Shown: piece by piece, positions 12,524-25,650 of the stretch
Numbering within the stretch: position 1 is the first letter of the stretch
Layout of the letters: the number at the start of each line of letters is the position of its first letter
NCBI RefSeq assembly: GCF_016859285.1
Contig: NC_053413.1
Span: 26,318,439-26,382,438, forward strand
DNA length: 64,000 nucleotides
Reading direction: 5' to 3'
Source of the DNA: Xiphias gladius
Lineage: Eukaryota > Chordata > Actinopteri > Istiophoriformes > Xiphiidae
The notes under the pieces: generated by a model
The model's database searches: none
Told to the model about the DNA's origin: nothing
The model's input: the letters and a program-made list of their open reading frames with translations, nothing else
Translations under genes and position numbers: made by a program

Positions 12524-12980
12524 TGAATCTGGATCTGTATGAGCTCCATCACACAGATGTAGGTTGGTTCACTTTTTTTTTTGTTTTTTTGTTTTTTAAT
12601 CAGTATTGTATTTATTTCATAATGACAGTGTTTTTGAAAGGCCACACTGAACAGAGGCAAAATGTAGATTTGTGGACACACTGTTTACAAATGCCTTGAC
12701 TTCTGTCAAAAAAAATGTGAAAAAACAATAAAACAGTATTACAGAAGCTGTGGGTTTGTGGGTTTTATTCTCTGGGTGTACAACATAAAGGCTTCTTCAT
12801 GGAAACAAACTATCACCAGCATCACTTTTCTTTACCAAATTTGGTTCCAATTGATCCAAGACAGTGGCTGTGTTATTTTGGTAGGTCTAATCAGATAAAC
12901 TCTTATTGTGAAAAGCAGCAGCATTTAATACTATTTTATCCTTTTCTGACCTTTTTTTTTCTGCAAAAAAAAAAAAAAAG
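11233..12980 (+). repeat. Two tandem copies of an ~865-885 bp composite repeat
   Basis: A longer unit occurs twice, about 11233-12098 and 12099-12980. Its order is: poly(A), then a block starting GTATAGTTTCACCTATAAA and ending in CACCAGCTCCGGGATT; then one ~220 bp unit of the 9535-10883 family with its (CA)n; then a block starting AATCAGTATTGTATTTATTT and ending CTGACC, TTTTTTTTCTGC and poly(A). Landmark offsets are 883 bp (CACGGCC at 11477 and 12360) and ~865 bp (AATCAGTATTG). Small differences (an extra CACTCAAACAACAGCAACG stretch near 12186 in copy two; CA lengths) show some divergence. It has no coding capacity. Confidence 0.9.
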
Positions 12981-14520
12981 TATCTTAGTGTCTTTGAAAG
13001 AAAAACAGATTTTGGAAAAGGGACAATTTCAAGTAAGTACAGCAGGAATTAATGCAGTGGTTCTCAAACAGTTTTGATTTTAAAACGTCCTCTTTCAAAG
13101 CCTGGTTGTCTTAAATGAAAAAGGCTTGGTGATAAAAAGACCGGTTTGATAAAATTAAACTGGCGTTGTGAATTAAACTCTGGAACTGGACTTTGGAAAA
13201 GGGATAAATACAGCGGGAATTAAATAGAAATAGCTTTATTTGAATAAAAAAAAAATTAATGAGCTGAATTTTAAGAAACATTAGCTTCTCCCCCAATTTT
13301 GTGGTTTTACATAATGTGTGTGTTTTCTGTATTTGTCCGTGTCGTCATTTACTTAATGTCAGTTTAGTCAATACTGAACCCTTTGGGCCTCCGTAGTTAA
13401 GACTATTGATGCCATAAACAAAAAAAACCTGAATTTTGGAATCAAAAGTAAAATGTGAAGGAAAAATTGCAGCCACACAAGATTTCACATTTTAATGATT
13501 CTATTTTACAGACAAGCTTTTCGTATTAAAAAAAAAAAAAAAAAAAAACACTGGGCTTGCAGGGCATGCATGAAGATACAAACGCTTATTTTTTTCAAAT
13601 CACATCAAGCCCCGTGTGTCTCAGACAGCAGCTTTTTAGAGCAGTTTACAGGTCGTACAGTTCAGTATCCCCAACCTTCATCTTTAAATTCTGCAGATTT
13701 ACGATCTTTATAATATTGTTCCAACGTTCCATGCAAGTTATTTCAGTGCTTTTTTTTTTTTTTTTTTTAAAAGACCTGGAAGTAGTCAGATACATTTCTA
13801 AGAGCTGTTCGGCAAATATATTCGGCCCCTTATCTGCTACACACGTGGTCCATAAACTCAATACTGGCCGAAAAAAAAAAAATCATTCTTTTCTTAATGC
13901 GGAGTCTATGGAGCGAGCTTATTTTGCTTTTACAGCGACTTCAAACCAGAGCATTTGAAAATGATCCGACAAATTAAAAGTAAACACGACGTTGGAAGTA
14001 TAAAACAGCAACACCTTAGAGAAGAAAATAAACTGTTGGTTCGATACTGAAATTAAATCTAAAATGCGCTGACTTAATTTTTGTATGACCTCGCGCATCT
14101 GGGGGCCTCAGACGCAATGTGCAATTTTCTCTAGAAATATCCATTGATATGAATCGTCCCCAAGAAAGGTCCGGAAAAACTAAGCACATATAAAAAAAAT
14201 TAAACACAAGTCATGATACTGAAATTGCTTTTAAAGTGGCACTTTTCCCAATCCGTGTGCACGTGCAGAAGGCTGATTCCAGGAACCGGAGTGAATCCAC
14301 GGGTGTGAGTATACGAAAGACTTCTGTGAGATGAATAAAAACTAAACCGTCAGAATGTGTAAGGCAGAATTTTCCCTCAGTAGCACGACAAGCGCAGGAG
14401 AAAAACGTAGAAGTGGAGACTCCTGAGGAGAAGAAAAAGCCGAAATGGATGAATTTGGGCAAGGATGACTGCATCATTGTCGAGGAAAATGCGGGATGTG
14501 TTAGAAAATACCGTTACCTG
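12981..14520. other. 3' flank of stard3nl and intergenic sequence
   Basis: This sequence lies downstream of the stard3nl stop on the minus strand and should include its 3' UTR. No canonical minus-strand poly(A) signal stands out immediately after the stop, so the transcript end is not placed. There are homopolymer A/T runs near 13531-13549 and 13750-13769. No exon is seen. Confidence 0.5.
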
Positions 14521-17500
14521 CTAAGTCACCTGCTGAATGAGCCCTTTTTCTGGATCGTGTTTATCATCCAGATCCTCATCAGAGTCTGAAAAACAAGCGG
14601 GAAACAAATCAGTGTGAAGATGAAACGGCAAAATTCAGAAAAACAAAAAAAAAACCCAAAACACCACAACCTGGGGCCTTAACGGAATATTCGGACGTTT
14701 TGGGAAATGTGCCTATTCTTGCCAAGATCTTAGACGAGAGGATCGATAACAATCTCGTGTGGTCGTCAGGTATGGAGCTGGAGCCGCAGAGGCGATTAGC
14801 CTAGCTTAGCATCAAGACTGGAATCGCGGAAACTGCGTTGTAATGTTACGTTAGATGTTTGAAGTGTCGTCGTGGTGCCTGCATGTCTCTGTAGTTTGTC
14901 TCAGCTGTTTTATTGTCGCCTCTTGTCTAATCCTCTGTTTTACTGACGGAGCGCCGCTGAGTGCAGGATGCTTCTTATTAGCGGCAGTGCAACAGGTCAA
15001 GCCGCTTATATATTTATTTTCTAGATATATAGAGATAGAAGTCACTTCGGGCGGCGGAAGAAACAGTTTAACTAATCGAGAGGGGGGGGGTCTGCCCGTT
15101 CTCTCTAGATGAACTAAATCGGCCAGAGGGCACTGAGTGCACTCTACCTAGTAGCCTTATCAGCCTAAATGAATTATGGCAGCACATTAAATCTTTTTAA
15201 CCCAAATATTTTACACTGAAATGATAACAACAGACCCGGAGCCGACCAGCGCGCACCTGCCATCACATGTTCATGTGATTTCAAAGCCTAAAGCACAGGA
15301 AAGTTAACGGAGCTTCCTAACGCATCAAGGTAGCCGCCGGTTTTTACATGATCTGCCATGCGAAGTTTACGCTCGACTTTGTGGTCGTCCGTTTCAAACA
15401 AAAAGCAGCCACACTGACGACTTCTCTGACAGGGTGTCCGTTAGTTTGGAGCCCACTCCGTCAGTAAACGTTAGATAAGTTAAAACCTCCATTAGGTTGG
15501 ACCAGTTCAAAGTTGTGAAAACACCAAGTCGACCGGGAGAGACTTCGGCCCTAGTGGACAAAAAGTGTAAAACATTCTGTCATAGTTCTCGTTTTCAAAC
15601 TGTTAGTCTCGTTTTTTTTATCCTGATCAAAAATGAATTGAGGAGCTGAAATCTTTAACTGTAAATACATCATTTCAGTAGTGTTGCCTTCAAAACCACT
15701 TGCAGGGTAAATTATTTGACATTTTACAAATAGATGAAATGATCTGAGCTACAGTAGGAAAAAGGAGACGTCAGTGAATCCACGTCTGCAGCAGCTTTAA
15801 ATGAACCCTCAAACAGTGACCTCTGCAGAAGTTCAGGTGACTTCTAGAGGACACGGCTAAGCTAACGACAAAACAGCAGCCCCTCTGCGTTGAGCTTGGA
15901 TCACAGCAGCCAGACTTCCTGTCGTCAAACTGGGGTAATGGATCGATGGGGAAAAAGGATGAGGTATTCCGGATGTTGTGTTTTGTTTTTTGTTTTTTGG
16001 GTTCAGTGTGAGTAAACGCACCTGCCACAGACTCCGGTGGAGAGTAGAACTGTCCGTCGGATAAAGGACCCGGACCGATGAGAGGAGCTCGCTCTGCGGC
16101 GTCCATGATGGACTGATATCCTGAAACACACAAAAGGGAGAATACGTGGAGAGACCGTAAGAGCGGGGGAAGGACCGCAGAGGATTAACACTGGCAGAAG
16201 TGGCATTAAGATCAGTAGCTTTAGTAGAAGTCGTGAAATACTAGTCACATAAATGGAGGTAACTGTAGTTAGTATAGTCGTCGTGCTGGAAAAGTAATAA
16301 TTTATTACAAAATAATCATACTAGTATTATATTAGTAGCGGCAGCAGTACTACTGCAGGAGCAGAAGTTATAGTGGAGTTAGATCACCTTTACCCAAGGA
16401 GCATTTTGAAGGCTTTTACTAGGAATGGGGTATTTTTACAGCAACGGTACCGACGGTAGCAGTGATAACGGGTGTTGCATTCGTCAGCCATCAGACAAGA
16501 GCTGTGGAGCGACTGGGACTCACTGTTCTCATCCTCGGCCTCCTGAGGCAGAACTTTGAAGTCGAGCAGCCATGTTTCTATCCAGGCCAACACAAAGGAG
16601 ATGATGGGCAGCAGGTACCCAAAGGCCCCCTGAGACAGCAGCTACACACACGAGGAGAGAAGAATGCCTTTAGGTTTCAGCACACTGACCTTATCTGACC
16701 AAAACAACTCCAAAATCAGCTGAATCTTTATATCGTATGAGTTTGTTTTCGGAGTTATTCGGGGTTTTAAGCGTGAATATTTAAATATCTAATTCTACAC
16801 CGACAGGTTTTTACACTGCTGCAAAATAAAAACGAAGCGAGCAGGTTAACAAACGGCCTGCGCATTTAAAGATGGAGACAGAGTCTGGAAATGAGCATGA
16901 ATCATGGTTATTACACCAACTAAGGAAATATTTCATGTTCTATTAGTCTTATGTGTGTATGCGTTATGCAAATAAAAAAATCCTACTAGACTTATTTTTG
17001 ACTCGGGAGACATAGTACTGTCAATAACAATCAAAGTAAAAGGAAATTATTATATTTAATAATAATAATTAACTAAATGTAACTCATCACAAAGTGCTTT
17101 ACAGAAAAGTAAATGAAAAATAAAAAAAACCAATCATGACATTTACAATAAAATAAGGAAAAAGCAGTAAAGTAAGATATTTATTATTATTATTATCATC
17201 ATTATAATAATAAATTAATGAGGGTTTTTAAAAAAAAAAAAAAAAGGGACAAAGGGGTGTTTTACAGCCGGGGAAACAAACAGGACTCATGCATAATTAT
17301 CTGTAGCACATTTCTTCAGCTCAAAATCATGTTGACAAGCCACTCTCACAAAATCAGGAAAAGTAACTAAGAACCAAGCTGATGAAACTACTGTAACTAC
17401 AACCAGTGAACCGTAGTTCTGGCAATGACCTGCAGGCGGAGTAACGAGTGAGCAGCTGACGGCGCCGACCTTTTGACCTCTGGGCCGAAACGCCATTTTC

Positions 17501-18605
17501 CGTACAGTATCCACCAAACTCTTCTAAACAACAAATGGAAAAGTCTCCTTGTACGAGTGTATTTCTCTTACCTTTGATAAAATGACTTTAACGATCAGGA
17601 AAGCGCAGCTGACTGCAGTGGTGACCTGTAGAAAAAGAGACCAGTGGATCAGAGACGCCCCACGATGCAGATATCGTCACAGTTCGGTTTGGTTTTTTTT
17701 GTGTGTGCGATCGTAATCAGAAGTAAGTTCTCTGTTAAAAACGGTCTGATCACGTCAAATCCACAAGTAAGTCATTTTCACACGGCGGCAAAAATGTTTT
17801 GTCAACATCTGAAAATTATGTTGTGAGTGAAGTTTTCGAACATTTTCGCAGAACTTCCATAGTCTGCAGAGGTTCTGCTTTCCAGGTGTGTTTTCATGAA
17901 TTTAAACAAAAACAAAAAACCACAAAGTCTGACCTCACACTGATGAAAACCGTCTAATACGATAAACGTGTAAAGAAAAATACCGGGGGTGGACAATATA
18001 ACAGAAACACCGTTTGTGTGGGAAATCTCTCACGTCCTTCACTCAGAGGGGAAAAAAAAAAAAAAAATCGGATTTGTTCCATTTTACATTCAGACTGTAA
18101 ATAGCAGCAGTTAAATGCCGTATTGGTGGAGATTTAAATGGTCACATGGCTCTTTGCACTGGCAGATGTAATCACATGCTCCTAATATGCTTCACTTGTG
18201 GGTTTTAAGTGCAACATTCTGATCGTACTGGTTTTATCATTTAATCTTATCATCTTTAAGCATCATCTCAGAATTGCATTCTCTTGAAGTGTTTTTATTC
18301 TGTGCTTTAGTTTTGTTTTTTAAACCTCATTTGTTACTGTATCATTATTATTATTGATTTTTATTTTTTTACCTCCGCCCAGGAGGTCCTGTCTTCACCC
18401 GTGTCTGTTCGGTTGTTGGTTTGATGTTTGTCTTGGTGGAGGGATGTGGCAGGGGCGGATCCAGGGATTTTTTTTTTTTTTTCGTCAATATGTGGCCTTG
18501 GCGGAAGAGATATTATTTCGTTCCACTTTTATCTGGTGTTTCTTGGTTTTCTGCTTTTGTAAAGCCTTGTTTTTTAAAAATTGCTGTTCAAATAAAGTTA
18601 GTTAT

Positions 18606-18638
<33 letters not shown>

Positions 18639-20127
18639 GAACAGTTGCCTTTTTAAATTTAGTATTTCATTGTACGAACCCTTTTAAAAACGCTGCCAGG
18701 TGAATGTTCTGTGACGCAGTGAATGATTGAAGTATTTGTTCTCATCTTAGTCAGTGGCACATCTGCATTACATGGATACAAACCACCAATACACAGAAAT
18801 ACAATTATTTACATACGGGGACAAAAACAGCAGAACACTGTTTGTGTTGGAAGTTTCACTGCACATGAAAAATTACGGAGCTCCTCTCAACCTCATCGGA
18901 TAAAGTCAAAAGTCTATTTATTATCAGGACTTTACAGAAGGTATGAGATTTTCCACCAGACGGCGCCCCCTGCCGGTACGAATAAAGTAGTACCGTTGGG
19001 TTACAGCCCTGGAGAAGCATGAAAACTTACTGCGATGGCCCACCAGTGACGAAGCTTACAGACGGCGTAGGCCAAGATGAGGGCGGCGAACCTGAAAACA
19101 GCCAGGAGCTGAGGGAGCAGAGGGAGTGAGAAGACATGGGGAAGAAATTTAAAATTCGAAGAAATAAAGATTAAAGAGGGAGCAACGACAAGAAGATACA
19201 AAAACAAAAGAAATGGATGGTGGTAGAAAAGGAAGGAAGAAAACAAGAGGAGGAGCAGAGAAAAGGGGGAGGGTAACAAAGATAAGGGGAAAGAAATAAG
19301 GAAACAATGAAAAAATAAAAAGGAATGAACAAAGTTGAGCAATTAAATATGGTCTTTCTGTATATGAATAACGAAAAAAATTCACGTCTTACAAAGATGT
19401 CGAAGAAAGAGGCGTGGTAGTCGTATTGGAGGACTTCTTTATTCAGCTGCTGCTGGATGCCGCCGTTCACCTGTCACACACACATACGAGCTACGGATCA
19501 AAAAAAACAAAACCGAACTCTTTACTCTGAAAACTGAAGAGCTCCGCGACACGACACTATCACAGGACGCCATCTTTTCAGTCACACCAGGTTCATTTTC
19601 GGCTGTAAGATGAAAATGTGTGTTCGCTGCACATCTTGGTCACATTCCTTTAAATAACCTTGTTTAAGAGGAATTTGTTTGTTGTGTTTTAATGAATAAT
19701 CGGCCAACGTGACGTCAGCAGCCCGGTTCCCCGTTGTTCGTGTCCACAGCTCGCCAGTTAACACGTTTAACGCTTGTTAAAGACCTTTGCCCCCCCCCAA
19801 AAAAAGGCAAAGGTCGGTTTTACACTCTGCCTCGTGTGCAGAGGAAACAAAACAAGACACAACACATCAATTAGCGACGTAATTCACAGGTGCTGACAGA
19901 GGGATAATACAGAACAGGGGCCGGCCACTGGTTTCAACCGTGAGCCGGATTTTTTTTCCAGCGGGTGCCCGAGAGGCCGGCGTCGATACATTCCCGTAAA
20001 CTGTCGATGTGTTATGTCGATTTCCCTCAATTCACGGAGAACAACACTGACTGACTCACAAACGTGTTTCTCTACCAGACTGGAGATGTAATTGAGTGGT
20101 CATCAGCGCACACGCACGCACACACAC

Positions 20128-20167
<40 letters not shown>

Positions 20168-22659
20168 TACTGATGCTGACACACATCTCTTCTGTGTCCA
20201 AAAAGGGGAAGAAAAAAAAAAAAGCAAAAGGCCGACTTAGATGATTTACCTGCGTTATACATCTCGTATGTTTATTTCAGCACCACCCGCCCTCCCAACA
20301 GGCTGCGCCTCTTCATTCTGGGGCGGCGTTGTGTGTCACGTTCAATGGGATTTACACGAGACTTGTGTTTGTATTGTTATCTCTGAAAAAGCACGTGCAG
20401 TTTTTGATGGCTATTCTCCTACCACTGATATAGAACACCAGCGGCCTTATCATTTCAAGGAAGGTAAGAGACCAGGCTCTTTGTCGATGACGTGACGGAA
20501 ACATTTTAAATCGCCGTTAGCAGTGGGGGGGGGGGGGGGTCTTTACTTTCGGGAGAAGGGGGCCCAGCTCGGCTTTAAAGCACGGGAGGAAACTTCCGTG
20601 ATACGAAAAAGAACTTAGACTAAAAATGCAAACCACAGGCTTCGCTTGACTGGATGTAGTTCTTACTCAGCTGCTTCATCGGGTCCAGTGGTATTATCAG
20701 TATGACTGGAATGAGGCATTCGGCAAAAAGCGCCACTTGTTGATAAAACTGTTTTGGTGACTAGACTCAGCTTTGGAATTTCCCCGCCCGACAAATGATC
20801 TACGTATGACTTGTTGACGAAGTCTTGATCTTCAGTTTCATTCTAGATCTAGATAGACAGATGCTGTATGTCCTCCTTTACCTCCTCGGGTTTACCTTCC
20901 CTTGTGCTGCGCCAACAGCCAAAAAGGTGAATAACTACTTATAAAAGTTACATATTTAATCAACACTGCAGATCTCCTGAGAGGCGTCGACTGCCTCACG
21001 AATGTGAATGGATTTACTGCTCGGAGTGAGTCACTGGAATGTCCTTCCAAATAAAGATATACCAAAAGTGTGAGTGTGAGCTCCTCTGTGTACACACAAG
21101 CTGTTTCAGTCCTCAAGGTCGACGTTGCTCAATCCGGAGCACTCCGGGAACGTGTGCCACGGCAAAAATCGCTTCCTCGTTCAGGGCCCAAAGTTCTACG
21201 ACTGCGTGACCTCGATTCCCGATGACCCCGAAACGGGTCAGGTTGCCCCCGGACCCGTTTCCGTTTGGCCTCGACGCAGTTCAAACAAAATCATCTGACC
21301 ATGAATGCGCCATTGTGCGCGCGGCTTTGGACGCATTACAGTTATATCTGAGCGTACTTATCAGACAAAGTGGTACACAAAATACGACAACTCGTGATGA
21401 ACGAGGTCGGCTGAATTCGTCACACGACACTGGCGATGTGGGTAAAAACGTCAGTTGATGCTTGGTTAACAGACCTGTGCCCACTAGGATACGAGGACCC
21501 CAACAGCTGAATTAAAACAAAACTGCTGGGAACAAGAAAAAGAAAAAAAGAAAGGAGGCCGTAAGCCTGCGGCCGAACGTTTGGGCTTTTCTCTCCTCGA
21601 TTTTTGGTCGGCGAACATAAAAGGGGACTGTTTTCAGCAAACACGAGCACAAAGGTAAAAATATCTCCTCTTTAGAGAATTCAGGGCCCCCGTACATTTT
21701 GCGAATAAAACAAGACACCGTGGCAGGATGCTATGCTGGCTAATTATCACGTCTGCAGCAAAATCACGAGGCTCTTATACAATACACTCATTTCTGCTTT
21801 GCCCTTAAATGTGCTGGGACGTCCGCCTTTAGCCGCACCAATTCGGTCCAGAACCAACAACTATTGGATGGACTGCCATGATTTCTCGGGGCAGACATTC
21901 GTGGTTCCCAGAGGATGAATCCTGATGACTTTGGCGATTGGCTGACTTTTCCTCTTGCGCCACCCTGAGGCTGACATTCTGTGTTTTAGCCAAAATTTCA
22001 ATCTGTACAGTTTGTTTTGTTTTGTGTGCAAATATCTGCAAAACTAATGACATTCCCATCATCCTCGGCTGCACTTTGTGGTCAGCGACAATCATTAGCG
22101 TGCTGACCTAAAATGCCGAACACGATAAATACTACACCTGCTGCACATCGGCGCGATAAGTAAATTTGTCAGTTTGGAAACCAGCTGCAGGACGTGACCG
22201 AAGACGGAGGGGAGAGCCAGAAAACCGCGGTTACGCATCGACTAGGTTCCCCGTTCCCAGTGGTGTTTTTCTCCCCGTATCATTGGCGGCTGCCTGCAGT
22301 AATGACCAATGTCTGGAAGAGAACAGTCTGCTTTTCTGTCTATTTCTGCATTACCTAACTGAAGCTACTTCAATTACATCTCTACTCTCATTAACCTCTG
22401 AAACAGGCTTTTCAGTATCTGACACGCATTCACCACACAAACAGACGTGTCTTACATTGAGCTCTATGATCCAGAGCAAGGTGATGAACAAGAGGTCAAA
22501 GGTGACGAAGAGGCAGAAGGTCCTCCTCACGTCGGAGATGCACTTCTTCTCCCCGGCTTCGTACGACTCCACCCTCGCACAGATGGGCGTGGTGTTGATA
22601 GAGCCCACCCCCCTGCCGGTCAGCCGCGAGTCGGCGCTGCTGCTGCATCGGCTGTCCAT
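14521..22659 (-). CDS. stard3nl: STARD3 N-terminal-like protein (MENTHO), 231 aa, 7 coding exons
   Basis: The coding exons on the minus strand are 22456-22659, 19393-19470, 19031-19108, 17572-17625, 16524-16641, 16022-16120 and 14521-14585, with the stop TAG at 14521-14523. They sum to 696 nt with all phases consistent. ISDVRRTFCLFVTFDLLF, LLWIIELNVNGG, YDYHASFFDIF, ILAYAVCKLRHWWAIA, PIISFVLAWIETWLLDFK and DGQFYSPPES are diagnostic of the MENTAL domain, a four-helix cholesterol-binding domain of late endosomes (helices at about 48-66, 95-113, 117-137 and 142-160). QFYSPPE at 201-207 is the phospho-FFAT motif that binds ER VAP/MOSPD2 proteins, so the protein should tether ER to late endosomes. 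It stops after the acidic tail SDEDLDDKHDPEKG; with no START domain, it is stard3nl and not stard3. Human STARD3NL is about 234 aa. Confidence 0.95.
14690..14840. repeat. Fragment of a common fish dispersed repeat (ttagcctagcttagcat family)
   Basis: The phrases GGAGCTGGAGCCGCAGAGG and TTAGCCTAGCTTAGCATC, followed by AAGACTGGAA, match a very frequent perciform dispersed repeat as I remember it. It sits between the stard3nl last intron acceptor and upstream intron sequence and has no open frame. Confidence 0.4.
18369..18510. mobile_element. Small DNA element with CCTCCGCC...GGCGGAGG-type ends
   Basis: The left end at 18371-18387 reads ACCTCCGCCCAGGAGGT, and near 18494-18507 GGCCTTGGCGGAAG forms the approximate inverse. 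In between are 'gcggatccagggatttttt' and a T-run, which are landmarks of a frequent teleost non-autonomous element. It lies in the stard3nl intron between the exons at 17572-17625 and 19031-19108. Confidence 0.5.
20103..20161. repeat. (CA)n microsatellite
   Basis: An interrupted CA/CG dinucleotide run lies in the first large coding intron of stard3nl. Confidence 0.9.
20524..20541 (+). repeat. Poly(G) run
   Basis: An uninterrupted run of about 17 G lies inside a stard3nl intron. Such runs are unstable and can form G-quadruplexes. Confidence 0.85.
21846..22108 (+). repeat. Fish dispersed repeat (ACTATTGGATGGACTGCC family)
   Basis: The block contains AACTATTGGATGGACTGCC, GACATTCGTGGTTCCCAG, AGGATGAATCCTGATGACTT and TTCCTCTTGCGCCACCCTGA in order. 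These are landmarks of a repeat widespread in teleost genomes. No reading frame of note is present. I cannot assign a family name with confidence. Confidence 0.45.
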
Positions 22660-23169
22660 CGCTGGCCACGCCCTCCGGGCAGGGCAGGCCCCGGGCCGCC
22701 GGTCGACGTTCAGAGGGTGGACCTGGACTCAGAGGAGACGGGGCATTGGGGCAGGAAGCCGGGCCGGTTTAGCGGATGCGGACTCAGTCTGTGGAGGTAA
22801 ACTGTATCACTGCATCTGCAGGGACGGTGAAGCAAAGGGTCAAAAGACCGGTCTCCTCTGAATGAGATACCGTCTACTTTAAGGGATAAGGTTGGCGTTA
22901 TTCTGTATATTTTCCTAAACCAGCTTGTCAATGTCATTTTTAAAAAATAAAATCTTACTCTAACCAGTAGCAAACAGTGCATTTGTTGGGCACTACTTTC
23001 TGCTGCAGATTTATCCACGTTTGGCACTGTGACTCACTGACGTGTTGTCAATAGTTTTTGGTCAACCACAGAGCTCTGTGGCAGTGAGGACTAAGATATA
23101 TCAGAGATTTTCATGAGCTCTGACAATAAGTAAAATATATAGCATCATTGGCTGTATTCTTTAAAGGTG

Positions 23170-23530
23170 TCAGTTTATGAAGAACTAATTTTCTCATTTA
23201 TCTCTAATGATATGTAGCCAAGCAGATAGTTTTGATTTGATGTGTCCAGAGAAATGTGGGTCCATTCATCGCTTCATTGTTTGCTCTATAACATTTCAGA
23301 AAATTGTGAAAATTGTCAAAAAACCAGGGTGTGACACCTTCAAATGTTTTGTTTTGTCCGACCAACGGCCCAAAACCCAAAAGATATTCACGTCACTGTC
23401 GCGGGAGACTAAGACGACCAAAAATACTCTCATCTGAGAACCCTCAACCAGAGAAATATTGTTTTAAAAAACGACTTAAAATGATCCAATTTTTTTTTTT
23501 TTTTTTTTTCACTCAACTAAGTCACCAAAA
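23170..23530 (+). repeat. Copy of dispersed fish repeat (ATTAATCG family)
   Basis: The landmarks are 'ataacatttcagaaaatt', 'cttcaaatgttttgttttg', 'tccgaccaacggcccaaaac' and 'gatattcacgtcactgtc'. This order recurs at 8319-8484. The copy is old and has no gene. Confidence 0.5.
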
Positions 23531-24710
23531 ACTCTCAAATGCATCAGTTTTTGGGATATTAAAAGATGTCAGCTTCCTCCTACAGAGCACTGTCGTCAGC
23601 CAGAATGTTATTATGAAAAATGTACTCAAACAAGAAACTTTTTATAACAAAAAGAGCGGTAAACGGAAGACAAATGGACCTCAAACACCTGACCTAAAGT
23701 AAATTTGAAACATTCAGCATCTACAAATATATATAACAGTGCCCTGTTGGGCAGGTGCATTTTGAAACTGGGGTGGGGGCTACATATCCTTGCTTAATAG
23801 TCTTTTTTCCCCTGCTTTCTAACAAGAATATTGTAAAAACTTTGCTACATGACCCAGTTATTTTCTGGGTGCTGCGACGTTTGCCCCTGACCTCCATAAC
23901 ACTTGTTTACAGTGTCTATGTTTTGGGAAGTGAAGCTGCAAAGAAGAGCAGTTTGGTTGCAGCAGATTTTCTGTCCCCATATAAAAAACTGGCCGCGTGG
24001 TTGCACATGATCTCATGGTTTCACACTGGAGTCAGAAAGAGGCTGCATCTCAGCGCTGCTTTTCTAATCCACCAAAAAAACTCGTGTTTTCAGCATTACA
24101 TGACTTCAAATTCATCGCAAAGCCTCTGTTAGCGGTTAAATAAATAATTTTTTTTTTTTTTTTTTTTTAAAGGCACAAAACCGAAATTGAATGAAATTTA
24201 GAGAGCAACGGTGAACACTTTCATATGAAAAGGAAAGCAACAAGCAAAAAAAAAAAAAAACCAAAACAAAACTGTAACTCCCACGAGTCACATCTTGTAA
24301 TTTCCCCTGGAAATAAAACCTTCCAACATTTGCAGCTTCCTCTTCACATACCAGAGAGCTTTTATAGCTGCACCAGACTTGATGTTCAGACTGATTTGAC
24401 CCTTAGATGCTTTTGGACAGATTTGTAGGGACAAATTTTTGTGACAAAAATATTTCACCATTATTAGTTGGTTTTTTTTTTTCCAACTTTTTTGCTGCCT
24501 AATTTAAGTGTAGCTACATCTGAGAGGCTGCTCTGTGATGTCAACCCAGCTCGCTGAAGAAATGGAAAGGTGTGCGCGTGGTGGCAAAGTGACTGCAGAG
24601 TAAATACTTGGTGTGTAAAATGCAGCCATCGTGCAATGATCAAAAACAGAAAACAGGTAATGTGTCTCAGACGTCTGCTGTGAGACTAACGTTTAAACAC
24701 TTTTAAAACC

Positions 24711-24746
24711 AAACAAACAAACAAACAAACAAACAAACAAACAAAC
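24711..24746 (+). repeat. (AAAC)n microsatellite, about nine units
   Basis: A perfect tetranucleotide run of CAAA/AAAC units in the first intron of stard3nl. Confidence 0.95.
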
Positions 24747-24837
24747 ATAGATTCGAATTCAGGTCATAAAATTAACCGAACACACACGGGGGGCGATTTG
24801 TATTCAATCTGTCCCTTTTCACCCACCTACTTACGAT

Positions 24838-24912
24838 ACCGCGTTTTTGTCATTTATTTGTCGTAAAGCGTCTTTGGGTGTCTTAAAAGCACTGTACAAA
24901 AAAAATATATAT
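24838..24912 (+). repeat. 3' tail of an L2-like LINE or a SINE with such a tail
   Basis: The phrase GTAAAGCGTCTTTGGGTGTC, followed by TTAAAAGCACTGTACAAA and an A-rich end, matches the typical 3' terminus of teleost L2-clade LINEs and of the SINEs that borrow it. Only the tail is recognisable, and no coding part is present. Confidence 0.5.
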
Positions 24913-25257
24913 CATTATTTTTATAGTTTAAGGAGTTTTCTACTGATGTTTTCAATACTTTGATGCAGTGAAAAGTCGTCATCATTGCTTGAACCCGTTG
25001 TTAACTGACGGAACTGTAGTTGCTGTTCTTTGTAAAGACAGGTTTTGGGCGGAGTGTCACTTAAAGACAGAATCTTAAAAAGTTGGGTCTGAGACAGCTC
25101 AACACACCAAGAAGACAAGACAACACTGAGTGAAAACTCCAAAGAAGTTTCCAGGGGGGCACTAAAAAAAAAAAAACTGATTCACCGACCAAAGGTTATG
25201 GTCCTTACGCAAGAGTCAAGTGCTGGGAAAAACATGAAAACTGTTTCCTCTTCTATT

Positions 25258-25650
25258 CCTTTCCTCAATTAATCGGTTTGTCTATAAAAAGGTCAGAAAA
25301 CAGTGAAAGGCGACCGCTCTAGTTTCTCCAAGCCCAACACGATTTATTCAAAGTGCTTGTTTTATTCAAGAGACAGTCCACAAGGCAAAAATATTCAGTT
25401 AATGATCAGTGGTGAGGAAGAAAAGCAACAAATCATCACATTCGCGGTTTTTGAAATTTTTGCTTTAAAACTGATTGAAATAAACTAGTTGCTGACGGGG
25501 CTGCAACCGACGATCACTGTCGATTAATCTGCCGGTTATTTCTTCGATCAACTGTTTAGTCCATGAGATGTCAAAAAATAGTCAAAAAATGCCCGTCGCA
25601 ACTGTGCGAAGCCAACGTGACATCTTCCCAAGTCTAAATACCAAAGAGTA
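25258..25650 (+). repeat. Two adjoining pieces of the ATTAATCG dispersed repeat
   Basis: The first piece (25258-25490) starts with TTAATCGGTTTGTCTATAAA and ends at the 3'-type phrase ACTGATTGAAATAAACTAG. The second (25497-25650) opens with GGGGCTGCAACCGACGATC, the 5' end of the family, and runs to CAACGTGACATCTTCCC. One copy therefore ends where the next begins. Confidence 0.5.

Noticed and set aside
9618-12699. Repeated 60-121 codon open frames
   Set aside because: They recur with the tandem repeat unit and are largely poly(T)- and (CA)n-encoded Phe and Thr/His runs, so they are repeat artefacts.
14521-22659. Calling this gene stard3 rather than stard3nl
   Set aside because: The reading frame stops right after the MENTAL domain and FFAT motif, and no START-domain exon lies before the stop.
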